Assembly: GCF_009831625.1 (NCBI RefSeq)
Contig: NZ_WUUS01000005.1
Coordinates: forward strand, 124,001-188,000
From: Halobaculum saliterrae
GTDB taxonomy: Archaea > Halobacteriota > Halobacteria > Halobacteriales > Haloferacaceae
Length of the DNA: 64,000 bases
Direction of reading: 5' to 3'
The notes beneath the pieces are model-generated. The model saw nothing but the letters and a program-made list of their open reading frames with translations, ran no database searches and was not told the origin of the DNA. Made by a program: the position numbers and the translations under genes. Positions within the stretch are counted from its first letter, which is position 1. Each line of letters opens with the position of its first letter. This document shows, one piece after another, positions 44,775 through 53,359 of this stretch.

Positions 44775-44866
44775 CGATCGACGAGCCCGCGCCGACGGTC
44801 GAACGCCCCGCCCCTTCGCTCCGACGACCGCGTTTTCTAAGTAGCCGCAACCCCGACTATCGGCCA

Positions 44867-45742
44867 ATGTCACGCGGACCCGACTGGCTCTCGTTCCGTC
44901 GGTATGCGGCGTTCACGACCGGGATGGCGCTCACGCTCATCTCGCTCGGGATCTACACCGCCGCGACCGGCGCCGGACTGGCGTGTGCCCAACAGTGGCC
45001 GCTGTGTGACGGGGGCGTGCTCCCGCAGTCGATCCCCTCGTTCATCGAGTGGTTCCATCGGCTGTGGGCGATGGTGACCGGATTCTTCATTCTCGGCGCC
45101 GCCGTCTGGGCGTGGCGTGCTCGGGGGGAGGTGTCGACCCGCGGTCGGTACGCCGTGACGCTCGCGACGGTGCTCACGCCGATGCAGGCGATCTTCGGCG
45201 CGATCACCGTGACCCTCAACGGGGCGCTGCCGGGCGGCTACTCGGCGCCGGTCCACGCGGCGCACTTCCTCACGGGCTTCTCGATCTTCGCGCTGCTGTC
45301 GTACACGACGTTGCTCGCGTACGACGGGCGGTTCTCGCGCGACGCGCTCTCGCGAAGCCGGATCGCCGTCGGCGTCGGACTGGTCGGGCTGCTCGTCGCG
45401 TGGGTGTTCGCGCGGATCGATCCGGTGTCGTCGTACGGGCCTCCCGAGCAGGCCGCCTTCTTCGCCGCGTCGCTGTCGGCGTTCGCGGGACTGCTGGCGG
45501 CGACACGCTGGCTCGGCGAACTGGACGAACTGATCCCGCGTGTCGCGACCGGCGCCGCGGGCGCGTTGCTGTTCGTCGGAATGGTGCTGGGTCGCGACCT
45601 CGTCGTGTACTCGGCCGGCGTTCGGTTCGTGAACTGGCTGGTGATCGCGGCCGCCGTCGCGCTGACCGCGGGCGCGGCGTGGGTGCTCCGCGGCGTCGAG
45701 CCTGAGGTCTCCGAGCCGGTCTACGGATCGACGGACGACTGA
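44867..45742 (+). CDS. ctaA: Heme A synthase (CtaA/COX15 family)
   Basis: The 291-residue membrane protein has about eight helices. Conserved His residues occur in EWFHRLWAMVTG and in PVHAAHFLTG, the expected heme ligands. The family oxidises heme O to heme A for terminal oxidases. A Cys pair CAQQWPLC follows the first helix, as in Bacillus CtaA. The gene appears alone; a TATA-like element TTCTAAG lies about 27-35 bases upstream. Confidence 0.9.
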   Translation: MSRGPDWLSFRRYAAFTTGMALTLISLGIYTAATGAGLACAQQWPLCDGGVLPQSIPSFIEWFHRLWAMVTGFFILGAAVWAWRARGEVSTRGRYAVTLATVLTPMQAIFGAITVTLNGALPGGYSAPVHAAHFLTGFSIFALLSYTTLLAYDGRFSRDALSRSRIAVGVGLVGLLVAWVFARIDPVSSYGPPEQAAFFAASLSAFAGLLAATRWLGELDELIPRVATGAAGALLFVGMVLGRDLVVYSAGVRFVNWLVIAAAVALTAGAAWVLRGVEPEVSEPVYGSTDD

Positions 45743-45816
45743 GCGGGCCGCGGCGATCCGTCTGCGGCCGACTACCGAAGGGAACTAATAAGCGGGATGG
45801 AGTATCACACCCTGTC

Positions 45817-46635
45817 ATGGACAGACGCACGTACATCAAGTCCGCCGGCGCGACCGGCGTAGCGCTCACGGCCGCCGGCTGCCTCGGTGGCGGCGGCGGC
45901 GACGGCCAGGAGACCATCCAGATCGGGTCGGACATCCCGTACCGTCCGTTCGAGTACGAGACGACGGAAGGCGAACTCGTCGGCTTCGACGTCGACATCG
46001 CCGAGGCGGTGTTCGCCGAGGAGCTCGGCTACGACTACGAGTTCGTGAACAACTCCTTCGACACGATCATCCCCTCGTTGAACAACGAGAACTTCCGCGT
46101 GATCATGTCGGCGATGACGATCAACGACGAGCGCGCCGAACAGGTCGACTTCTCCGACCCGTACTTCACCGCGTATCAGACGATCGTCGTCCGGGAGGAC
46201 TCCGACATCACCTCGACGGAGGACATGCGCGGCGTCCGCGTCGGCGTCCAGAAGGGGACGACCGGCGCCGCCGCCGCCCAGACCCTCAAGGAGGACCTGG
46301 ACGGCGACCTGGAGATCAACGAGTACGACCAGATCCCCGACGCGTTCAGCGCGCTGCTCAACAACCAAGTCGAGGCGGTCATCAACGACAACACCGTCAG
46401 CGCCGAGTTCGTCAACGGCGACGGCGAGGGCGAGGTCCGGTTCGTCGAGGGCGAGGGCGCCGCCGCCGAGGAGGGCGAGAACGCGCCGCCGTACCTCACG
46501 CTCACCGTCGAGAACTACGGGATCGCCTTCCGGCAGGACGACGACGAGTTCCGGCAGGAGGTCAACGAGGCGCTCGCGACGATCCGCGAGGACGGCACGT
46601 ACGACGAGATCTACAACGAGTACTTCGCCGGGTAA
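45817..46635 (+). CDS. Polar amino-acid ABC transporter substrate-binding lipoprotein
   Basis: The 272-residue protein has a twin-arginine signal (DRRTYIKSAG) and lipobox-like TAAGC, so it should be folded in the cytoplasm, exported by Tat and lipid-anchored. The binding domain begins IQIGSDIPYRPFEY and matches the family 3 amino-acid binding proteins (GFDVDIAEAVFAEELG, VGVQKGTTGAA). The ligand is likely a polar or basic amino acid. It is followed after three bases by the permease. Confidence 0.92.
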   Translation: MDRRTYIKSAGATGVALTAAGCLGGGGGDGQETIQIGSDIPYRPFEYETTEGELVGFDVDIAEAVFAEELGYDYEFVNNSFDTIIPSLNNENFRVIMSAMTINDERAEQVDFSDPYFTAYQTIVVREDSDITSTEDMRGVRVGVQKGTTGAAAAQTLKEDLDGDLEINEYDQIPDAFSALLNNQVEAVINDNTVSAEFVNGDGEGEVRFVEGEGAAAEEGENAPPYLTLTVENYGIAFRQDDDEFRQEVNEALATIREDGTYDEIYNEYFAG

Positions 46636-46638
46636 CCG

Positions 46639-47472
46639 ATGGCGACCGACACCGGGCGCACGACCGATACCGATCGGGGCGTCCTCGAACAGCTGAACGA
46701 CCAAGCGTTCCGGCGTCTGGGCGTCGCCGGCACCTCGTTGTTCGCGCTCGCGGTCGGGCTGTTCATCGGCTACATCCTGTTGGTTCGCGTCGACTACGCG
46801 CTGCTCGTCGAGATCATCTACCCGCAGTTCACGTTCGCGTTCCTGCGGGTGATCGGTATCGTCCTGATCAGCAGCGTGCTCTCGGTGATCGCGGGCGTCA
46901 TCGTCGGACTCGCGCGCGTCTCACGGACGCGTCTGACGAGTTCGATCGCGAAGAGCTACATCGAGTTCTTCCGCGGGACACCCCTGTTGTTCCAGCTGTT
47001 CGTCATCTACATCGGCGTTCCGCAGCTGTGGAGCGGAAGCTTCCCGCTCCAGCAGTTCAACTACTACGCCGCGGTCATCGGGCTGACGCTCAACCACGCC
47101 GCGTACGTCGGCGAGGCGCTCCGCGGCGGGATCGAGTCGATCCCTGACGGCCAGATGGAGGCCTCGCGATCGCTCGGCATGTCGTACATCCAGTCGATGC
47201 GCGAGGTCATTCTCCCGCAGGCGTGGCGCAACTCGCTGGCGGCGATCGGCAACGACCAGGTGATCCTCGTGAAGGACACCTCGCTCTTGACGGTGCTCGC
47301 GATCCCGGAGCTGCTGTCCGCGTTCCGGCAGATCAACTCCGCGACGTTCGACGCGTGGACGCCGATCGTCCTCGTCGCGATCGCGTACCTCATGATCACG
47401 ATCCCGCTCGGGAAGGTGATCCGGACGCTCGAGGAGCGCGCCGACCCCGCGACCCACGGAGGTGACGACTGA
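46639..47472 (+). CDS. Polar amino-acid ABC transporter permease
   Basis: The 277-residue protein has the HisM/GlnP permease fold, with several helices and an EAA-type loop [25 protein letters not shown] near residue 170. It starts three bases after the substrate-binding gene and its stop TGA overlaps the start of the ATPase gene by one base. One permease gene is present, so a homodimer is likely. Confidence 0.93.
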   Translation: MATDTGRTTDTDRGVLEQLNDQAFRRLGVAGTSLFALAVGLFIGYILLVRVDYALLVEIIYPQFTFAFLRVIGIVLISSVLSVIAGVIVGLARVSRTRLTSSIAKSYIEFFRGTPLLFQLFVIYIGVPQLWSGSFPLQQFNYYAAVIGLTLNHAAYVGEALRGGIESIPDGQMEASRSLGMSYIQSMREVILPQAWRNSLAAIGNDQVILVKDTSLLTVLAIPELLSAFRQINSATFDAWTPIVLVAIAYLMITIPLGKVIRTLEERADPATHGGDD

Positions 47473-48200
47473 TGGCCCTGCTCGAGTTCGAGGGGGTGAA
47501 CAAGTACTTCGGCGAGACACACGTGCTGAAGGACATCGACCTCGAGGTCGAGGAGCAGGAGGTGGCCGTCGTCATCGGTCCCTCCGGATCCGGGAAGTCG
47601 ACGCTGCTGCGATGTACGAACCGACTGGAGGAGATCCAGTCGGGGGAGATCCGCCTCGACGACGTGCCGCTCACCGACCCCGACGCCGACATCAACGAGC
47701 TCCGCCAGCGGATCGGGATGGTGTTCCAGTCGTTCAACCTCTTCCCGCACAAGACGGCGCTGGAGAACGTCGCGCTCGCCCCCAAGCGGGTGAAGAACGT
47801 GCCGGAGGAGGAGGCTCACGAGGACGCACGCGAGCTGCTCGAACGCGTCGGGCTCGGCGCGCAGACCCGCTCCTACCCGAGCGAGCTCTCGGGCGGGCAG
47901 CAACAGCGGGTCGCGATCGCCCGCGCGCTCGCGATGGACCCCGACGTGATGCTGTTCGACGAGGTGACGAGCGCGCTGGACCCCGAGCTGGTCGGCGAGG
48001 TGCTGGAGGTCATGCGCGATCTGGCAGAGGAGGGGATGACGATGATGGTCGTCACCCACGAGATGGGCTTCGCCCGTGAGGTCGCCGACACGGTGACGCT
48101 CATGGCCGACGGCCGGATCGTCGAACGGACGGCGCCCGAGCAGTTCTTCGATCAGCCGACGACCGAGCGTGGTCAGCAGTTCCTCTCGAAGCTGCTGTAA
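47472..48200 (+). CDS. Amino-acid ABC transporter ATP-binding protein
   Basis: The 242-residue ATPase has Walker [10 protein letters not shown] at residues 36-44, signature LSGGQQQRV, Walker [13 protein letters not shown], and the His switch THEMGFA. It powers the adjacent permease. Family members are called GlnQ or HisP. The gene overlaps the permease stop by one base. It is the last gene of the operon. Confidence 0.94.
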   Translation: MALLEFEGVNKYFGETHVLKDIDLEVEEQEVAVVIGPSGSGKSTLLRCTNRLEEIQSGEIRLDDVPLTDPDADINELRQRIGMVFQSFNLFPHKTALENVALAPKRVKNVPEEEAHEDARELLERVGLGAQTRSYPSELSGGQQQRVAIARALAMDPDVMLFDEVTSALDPELVGEVLEVMRDLAEEGMTMMVVTHEMGFAREVADTVTLMADGRIVERTAPEQFFDQPTTERGQQFLSKLL

Positions 48201-48230
48201 CGGCGGCGCGCTCCGTTCACTTCTCCCGCC

Positions 48231-49286
48231 TCAGAACGTCAACACCTCGACGCCCTCCGTCTCGTAGTCGGTCATCGCCGCCAGTCGCTCCGGCACCTCG
48301 TCCAGGCCGACCTCGCTCCCGACGAGAACGCTCGGGTCGAGATCCCCGGCCTCCAACAGGCCGAGCAGCTCGTCGTACCGCGTCGGCGGCATCCCGCGCG
48401 AGCCGAGGAAGTCCACCTCCCAGCGCGTCATCGCGTCCGTCGGCAGCGACACCTCCCCCTTCTCGGCGTCGGTGGTCAGCCCGACCTGCACGTGCGTGCC
48501 GCGCTCGCGGAGACACGCGACGGAGTTGCGGCACGTCTCCGCACGGCCGAGCGCGTCCATTGAGACGTGCGCACCCCGACCCGTGATCGACTCGACCGTG
48601 TCGGGCACGTCGACCTCGTCGCCGCGGAGCGTCTCGTCGGCACCGGCCGCCCCCGCTCGCGAGAGCGCACCGTCGTCCACGTCGACGGCGATCACGCGGG
48701 CGCCGAGGGCGTCCGCGACCTGTACCGCCGAGAGCCCGACGCCGCCGCAGCCGTGGACGGCGACCCACTCGCCGGCGCCGACGACCGCACGGTGTTCCAG
48801 CGCGTGGTACGCCGTCATGAACCGACAGCCGAGCGCGGCCACGTCGCGGGGCGCGACGCCCTCGGGGAGGCGCATCGCGTTGTAGTCGGCGTGCGGGAGG
48901 TGGACCCGCTCCGCGAACGCGCCGGGCGCCGCGCGTTCGAAGCCGAGCGCCCGGCCGTCGAGGCAGGTGTTCCCGTGCCCGTTCACGCACTCGGGGCAGG
49001 CGCCGCAGCCGAGGTTGAACGGGACGGCGACGCGATCCCCCTCCACGAGAGAGGAGACGCGCTCACCGACCGCGACGACGGTTCCCGCGGGTTCGTGGCC
49101 GAGCACGTAGTCGAGTGGGACCTGATCGTCGGCCCACTCGCCGTGGCCCATCCAGGCGTGCCAGTCCGAGCGACAGATGCCGCACGCCTCGACGTCGACG
49201 ACGACGCCGTGGGGCTCCAGCTCCGGCTCGGGAACGTCGGTCACGTCGAGAGGTTCGCCGTACTCGCGGAGGACGGCCGCTTGCAT
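48231..49286 (-). CDS. Zinc-dependent alcohol dehydrogenase family protein
   Basis: The 351-residue medium-chain dehydrogenase has catalytic zinc ligands in EACGICRSDWH and GHEPAG, four structural-zinc Cys in CGACPECVNGHGNTC, and a Rossmann motif GCGGVGLSAVQ. The substrate is not certain; such enzymes oxidise alcohols or polyols with NAD(P). It starts at the ATG at 49286. It is convergent with the ABC operon. Confidence 0.9.
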   Translation of the reverse strand: MQAAVLREYGEPLDVTDVPEPELEPHGVVVDVEACGICRSDWHAWMGHGEWADDQVPLDYVLGHEPAGTVVAVGERVSSLVEGDRVAVPFNLGCGACPECVNGHGNTCLDGRALGFERAAPGAFAERVHLPHADYNAMRLPEGVAPRDVAALGCRFMTAYHALEHRAVVGAGEWVAVHGCGGVGLSAVQVADALGARVIAVDVDDGALSRAGAAGADETLRGDEVDVPDTVESITGRGAHVSMDALGRAETCRNSVACLRERGTHVQVGLTTDAEKGEVSLPTDAMTRWEVDFLGSRGMPPTRYDELLGLLEAGDLDPSVLVGSEVGLDEVPERLAAMTDYETEGVEVLTF

Positions 49287-49366
49287 GGCTCGCCGTTCGT
49301 GGACGGGGATGAAAAGTCGGCCTGTCCCGGCGAGCGACGGACGGGGCGGGCGGTCCGGCCCGCGAG

Positions 49367-50881
49367 CTACATGAAGTCCGACAGCCCGGACTGGCCGTCG
49401 TCCTCCTCTGCGGCCTCCGGGTCGGCGTCGCGGCCGTCGTCGGGGGCGGGCGCGTCCGCGTCGCCGTCGGTCCCCGTGCCCTCCCCGGCGGCGTCCGCGA
49501 GGCTCGTCTGTCCGTCGTCGGACCCATCCTCCGTCTCGGCGTCGGCCTCCGCCGCCTCGGTGCTCGGCGCGACGCCCGCGAACGCCCCGCCAGAGTGCTC
49601 CTCCATGCGCTCGGCGCGTCGCTCCTCGGCGTCCTCGACGATCGACTGGACCTTGTTCGTCGTCTCGCCCGATCCCGTGACGAACGAGATGTGCTCCTCC
49701 TCGAATTCGTAGGCGGCGGCCATCTCGACCGTCACTTCCCGGGGTTTGCAGTGGTGGGTCATCGCCTGAAGGTACGGCAGGACGGCGCGGCGGGCCGTGT
49801 CCATCGAGAAGCCGCCGCGTTCGGCGATGGCGCGGACGACCTCGTCGCTGGTGTTCGACGTCGAGTGGTAGAACTGCGGGCGACCCCAACGCGTCCAGCC
49901 ACCCTTCGTCCCGTCGCGAGCCGCGGCGACGCCCGCCGAGAGGTTGTCGCCGGCGTAGCGCCAGTACGAGTAGTTCTGACTGGCCCACACGCGGCCCAGC
50001 CACACGTCGGCGTCGGCGAGATAGTCGTACGCGCGGGTCGCCTCCGCCACGTCGTACACCTTCAGCATGTTGTCCTCGATCCACTTCGTCAGGTCGTCCG
50101 GCGTCTCGTCCACGTCGTAGCTGGCCTGCAGTGCCTCCTGGGCGGACTCGCCCTCCTTCAGCACCAGATCGAGGAACGGGAAGACGTCCATCGAGCGGTC
50201 GCGGTCGCCGGTGATCACGTCCTCCAGCGTGAGGCGGTCCCTGCCGTCGGCGACGGCCTGCAGGTCGTTGACGGCGCCGCGGAGGTCCCCGCTGTTGCGC
50301 TCGGCGATCCGGTCGAGGGCGTCCGAGTCGAACTCGATCCCCTCCTTGCGGCAGATGTCGCGGAGGACCGGCACGATCGAGCGTGCCCCCACGTCGCGGA
50401 ACTCGATATCCCGCGTCGCGTTGCGGAGCCCGCGGCTCATCTCGTAGTACTCGTTGGCGATGAGGATCACCGGCTGACCGGCGTTCTTCACGAGCTCGGT
50501 CACCGCGCTCTTGCCGCCGCGGTCGTAGTTCCCGTGGATGTTGTCGGCCTCGTCGAGGATCACGAGCTGGCGGCCGCCGGTGTCGTCGCCGCCGGAGGAG
50601 CCGTTGAGCGTCGTGTTGTTCGCCGCGCGGCCGGCGTACCGCTCGATCACGTCGGCGGTGCGCTGGTCGGAGGCGTTCAGCTCCACGGTCTCCCAGCCCA
50701 TGTCCGCCGCCAAGGCGTGCGCCGCGGAGGTCTTCCCCACCCCCGGCGATCCGTGGACCACGAGCGCCTCGCGGTGGTCGTCCCACGTGTCCGCCCACTC
50801 GCGAACCCCCTTCACCGCCTTGTCGTTGCCCCGGAGCTCCGAGAGCGAGGACGGGCGGTATCGCTCCGTCCAGTCGGTCAT
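49367..50881 (-). CDS. rfcL: Replication factor C large subunit
   Basis: The 504-residue clamp-loader subunit begins MTDWTERYRPSSLSELRGN. Walker A is GSPGVGKTS near residues 45-53, and Walker B LVILDEADNIHG follows. RFC loads the PCNA sliding clamp. The C-terminal 90 residues are acidic, and two PIP-box-like pieces, QTSLADAA and QSGLSDFM at the very end, may bind PCNA. The ATG at 50881 is preferred; a TATA-like ACTATACG lies about 23-30 bases upstream. The gene is divergent from a type IV pilin. Confidence 0.95.
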   Translation of the reverse strand: MTDWTERYRPSSLSELRGNDKAVKGVREWADTWDDHREALVVHGSPGVGKTSAAHALAADMGWETVELNASDQRTADVIERYAGRAANNTTLNGSSGGDDTGGRQLVILDEADNIHGNYDRGGKSAVTELVKNAGQPVILIANEYYEMSRGLRNATRDIEFRDVGARSIVPVLRDICRKEGIEFDSDALDRIAERNSGDLRGAVNDLQAVADGRDRLTLEDVITGDRDRSMDVFPFLDLVLKEGESAQEALQASYDVDETPDDLTKWIEDNMLKVYDVAEATRAYDYLADADVWLGRVWASQNYSYWRYAGDNLSAGVAAARDGTKGGWTRWGRPQFYHSTSNTSDEVVRAIAERGGFSMDTARRAVLPYLQAMTHHCKPREVTVEMAAAYEFEEEHISFVTGSGETTNKVQSIVEDAEERRAERMEEHSGGAFAGVAPSTEAAEADAETEDGSDDGQTSLADAAGEGTGTDGDADAPAPDDGRDADPEAAEEDDGQSGLSDFM

Positions 50882-50929
50882 TGTCGGAGGGAGGAGCGAG
50901 CCGCGTATAGTGATTGTGGACGGCCGCGG

Positions 50930-50958
50930 GCGTGGTCGCCCGGGGCGGGCGACCACGC
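50930..50958. promoter_or_regulatory. 12-bp hairpin/palindrome between rfcL and the pilin gene
   Basis: GCGTGGTCGCCC and GGGCGACCACGC are perfectly complementary around a five-base loop GGGGC. The element lies 49 bases from the rfcL start and 99 bases from the pilin start, between two divergent promoters. It may be a binding site for a dimeric regulator. Nothing else in the gap explains it. Confidence 0.5.
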
Positions 50959-51056
50959 TATCAGTCGTGATATCGACGACGACGCCGTTAAGTTCCGACC
51001 CCCGGCAGTTCCAATAACTCGGGCGCGTCGCTGGGGAACCCGACGGTCGGAGATCC

Positions 51057-51509
51057 ATGACAGCGACACCACAGCAGGGAACGCCCTCCCGCGACAGAGC
51101 AGTCACGCCCGTGATCGCGGTCGTGACGATGGTCGCGATCACGGTCGTGCTCGCGGCCGTGCTCGGCGCCGCGATGCTCGGGCTCCCGAGCGGGCTCGGC
51201 GCCGGTCCGCCGTCGCTGACGGTCGACTTCACCTACCGATCGGTCGGCGGCGACTACGAGGTGGCCGCCAGTATCCACGGCGGAGAGACCGTCACCAAAC
51301 AGAACACGGGCAACCTGACGCTCGTCGCCGACAGCGGTCACGAGCACGCCGTGTTGAAGAACCGCTACCCGCTCACCGGCGGCGACAGCATCATGCTCTC
51401 CGAGGAGACGGACGGCCCGGTTCCGCCGGGAACCGACGTTCGGCTGGTCTGGACCGATCCGGACGGGCGGGCCTCCGTCGTACTCGCTCGGGGTCGGACG
51501 CCGTTCTGA
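51057..51509 (+). CDS. Type IV pilin-like protein
   Basis: This 150-residue protein has the haloarchaeal pilin N-terminus: a short charged leader and RAVTPVIAVVTMVAITVVL, with the H-motif typical of PilA-type pilins. Processing by prepilin peptidase PibD is expected just before the hydrophobic run. The outer domain is beta-rich and small. No assembly genes are adjacent, so the pilin may use a machine elsewhere, such as the cluster at 37-42 kb. Confidence 0.87.
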   Translation: MTATPQQGTPSRDRAVTPVIAVVTMVAITVVLAAVLGAAMLGLPSGLGAGPPSLTVDFTYRSVGGDYEVAASIHGGETVTKQNTGNLTLVADSGHEHAVLKNRYPLTGGDSIMLSEETDGPVPPGTDVRLVWTDPDGRASVVLARGRTPF

Positions 51510-51623
51510 GGTCGCGACGGTGGTCCGATGGCGCGGCGGTGCGAGAGGCTGCGGGGGGCGGCCCGCCCCCGGCGACACCCGCGGCCCGCAGGGTTTTCGA
51601 CCGCCGGCACGCAACCCCCGACC

Positions 51624-52493
51624 ATGAGCGAGGACCTCGGGACGCCCGTGCTCGACAACCACCTCCACCTCGACCCCGAGCACGGCCGTGGTATGGCCGC
51701 CGTCGACGACTTCGCCCGACTCGGCGGCACGCACCTGATCGTCGTCAACAAGCCCTCGTGGCACCTCGGACCGATTCCGACGGACGCCGAGGACTTCCGC
51801 CCCGCCTTCGAGGCGACGATCGACGCGGTCCGCGAGGCGAGCGATCGACTCCGCGGTCGCGCGTGGCCGGTCCTCGGGGTCCACCCCGGGTTGGTCTCAC
51901 GCCTCGTCGACGACGAGGGGTACGAGCCGGAGGCGGCACGGGATCTGATGCGCGACGGGCTCGCCGTCGCCGCGGAGTACGTCGCGGAGGGTCGTGCGCT
52001 GGGCCTGAAGTCCGGACGGCCGCACTACGACGTGTCCGAGGCGGTGTGGGAGGCATCGAACGCCGTGATGCGTCGGGCGTTCGAGCACGGCGCCGAGCTG
52101 GACTGTGCGGTACAGTTGCACACGGAGGCCAGCGAGGACCTCTCCGGGATCGCCGAGTGGGCCGCCGACGCCGGGATGGACCCCTCGCGCGTCGTGAAAC
52201 ACTACGCATCGGGGCGGCTCGCGGGACCGACGCCGAGCGTGATGAGCGAGAAGGACTGGCTGTCGACCGCGGCCGAGCGCGGGGAGCCGTTCCTCATGGA
52301 GACCGACTTCGTCGACGACCCCGAGAAGCCGGGGATGGTGCTGGGCCCGAAGACGGTGCCACGGCGCGTCCGGTGGCTGTTGGAGGAGGGCCACGAGGCG
52401 GCCGTGCGGACCGCACACGTGGAGACACCGCGGGCGGTGTACGGGATCGACACCGAGGCGACGTTGGCCGACAGGGCGTCGGAACAAGCCTGA
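51624..52493 (+). CDS. TatD-related metal-dependent hydrolase (COG1099-type)
   Basis: The 289-residue TIM-barrel protein has metal ligands in DNHLHLDP, VLGVHPGL, LHTEAS, KHYASG and METDFVDDP. This resembles the archaeal branch of TatD-like hydrolases. Its substrate is unknown; TatD proteins act on nucleic acids in some organisms. The start is the ATG at 51624, since the upstream in-frame region is low in quality. Confidence 0.85.
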   Translation: MSEDLGTPVLDNHLHLDPEHGRGMAAVDDFARLGGTHLIVVNKPSWHLGPIPTDAEDFRPAFEATIDAVREASDRLRGRAWPVLGVHPGLVSRLVDDEGYEPEAARDLMRDGLAVAAEYVAEGRALGLKSGRPHYDVSEAVWEASNAVMRRAFEHGAELDCAVQLHTEASEDLSGIAEWAADAGMDPSRVVKHYASGRLAGPTPSVMSEKDWLSTAAERGEPFLMETDFVDDPEKPGMVLGPKTVPRRVRWLLEEGHEAAVRTAHVETPRAVYGIDTEATLADRASEQA

Positions 52494-52696
52494 GAGCCGT
52501 ACCCCACCGACGAGCGCACGGTTGGGGAGTCCGTGGGCTGACGCGCTTCCGAGCCGGTGCGGATCCGGCAATCGTGACGGCTATCGGTGCCTGAGAGTGA
52601 CACGGGAGATCGGCGGGAAAACCCCGGACTCGGCCGCGATCGCCGGGCGTTCGGGGAGAAGAAAGGCATATCAACACAGGCCGAAACCGTGAACGT

Positions 52697-53275
52697 ATGA
52701 GCGAATCCGAGGACACGTTCTACACCGCCGACCGGTGGCAGAACTGGCTCGACCGCGTGGCGGAGGAGGACCTCGATCCGGAGAACGAGGACTCCGCCCG
52801 GTTGCTGCTCAACCTCCAGGACGACACCGCGATCGCGGTCGCGAAGATCCTCGCGGCCTTCGACGACGACCAGTTGACCGAGGACGAGGCGACCGACGAG
52901 ATCGCCGACATCCGCGACATCGTCCTCGCCGACGTGGACCTCGAGGACGAGGAGAAGGCGATGTTGATCGACGGCGTCCAGACGAGCCTGGTCTGCGTGT
53001 TCTACTCCGCCGAGGAGTACGTCGTCGGCGGCCCCGCCGACGAGGGGACCGTCGCGGAGTACGTCGAGGCCGCGGCGGCGGCGGAGGCCGAGGAGGACGT
53101 CGACGCGGCGCTCGGCTACCTCGTGCAGGCCGGCACGCGCATCATCGACGGCGACGAACTGCCGATGGACCTCGTCGAGGACCTCGAGTACGGCTTCGTC
53201 TCCGAGTGGGTCAACGGGCTCGACTCGCTGCAGTCGGCGATGGCCGACCCCGAGGTCGTCGAGGAGGACGAGTGA
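52697..53275 (+). CDS. DUF2150 family protein
   Basis: The 192-residue protein is very acidic and mostly helical. It has the pattern FYTADRWQNWLDRVAEED and LQDDTAIAVAKILAAFDDDQLTEDEA, which I recognise as DUF2150, a haloarchaeal family of unknown function. There are no Cys pairs or catalytic motifs. It is preceded by a 203-base gap that shows no other feature. Confidence 0.82.
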   Translation: MSESEDTFYTADRWQNWLDRVAEEDLDPENEDSARLLLNLQDDTAIAVAKILAAFDDDQLTEDEATDEIADIRDIVLADVDLEDEEKAMLIDGVQTSLVCVFYSAEEYVVGGPADEGTVAEYVEAAAAAEAEEDVDAALGYLVQAGTRIIDGDELPMDLVEDLEYGFVSEWVNGLDSLQSAMADPEVVEEDE

Positions 53276-53359
53276 GACGCCGGCGGCCACCGACGTGGCG
53301 GCGTCGGAACTGATACCCGGCCCCGCAGGCTTATCAGGGCCCTCGGGCTACACCGGGTC

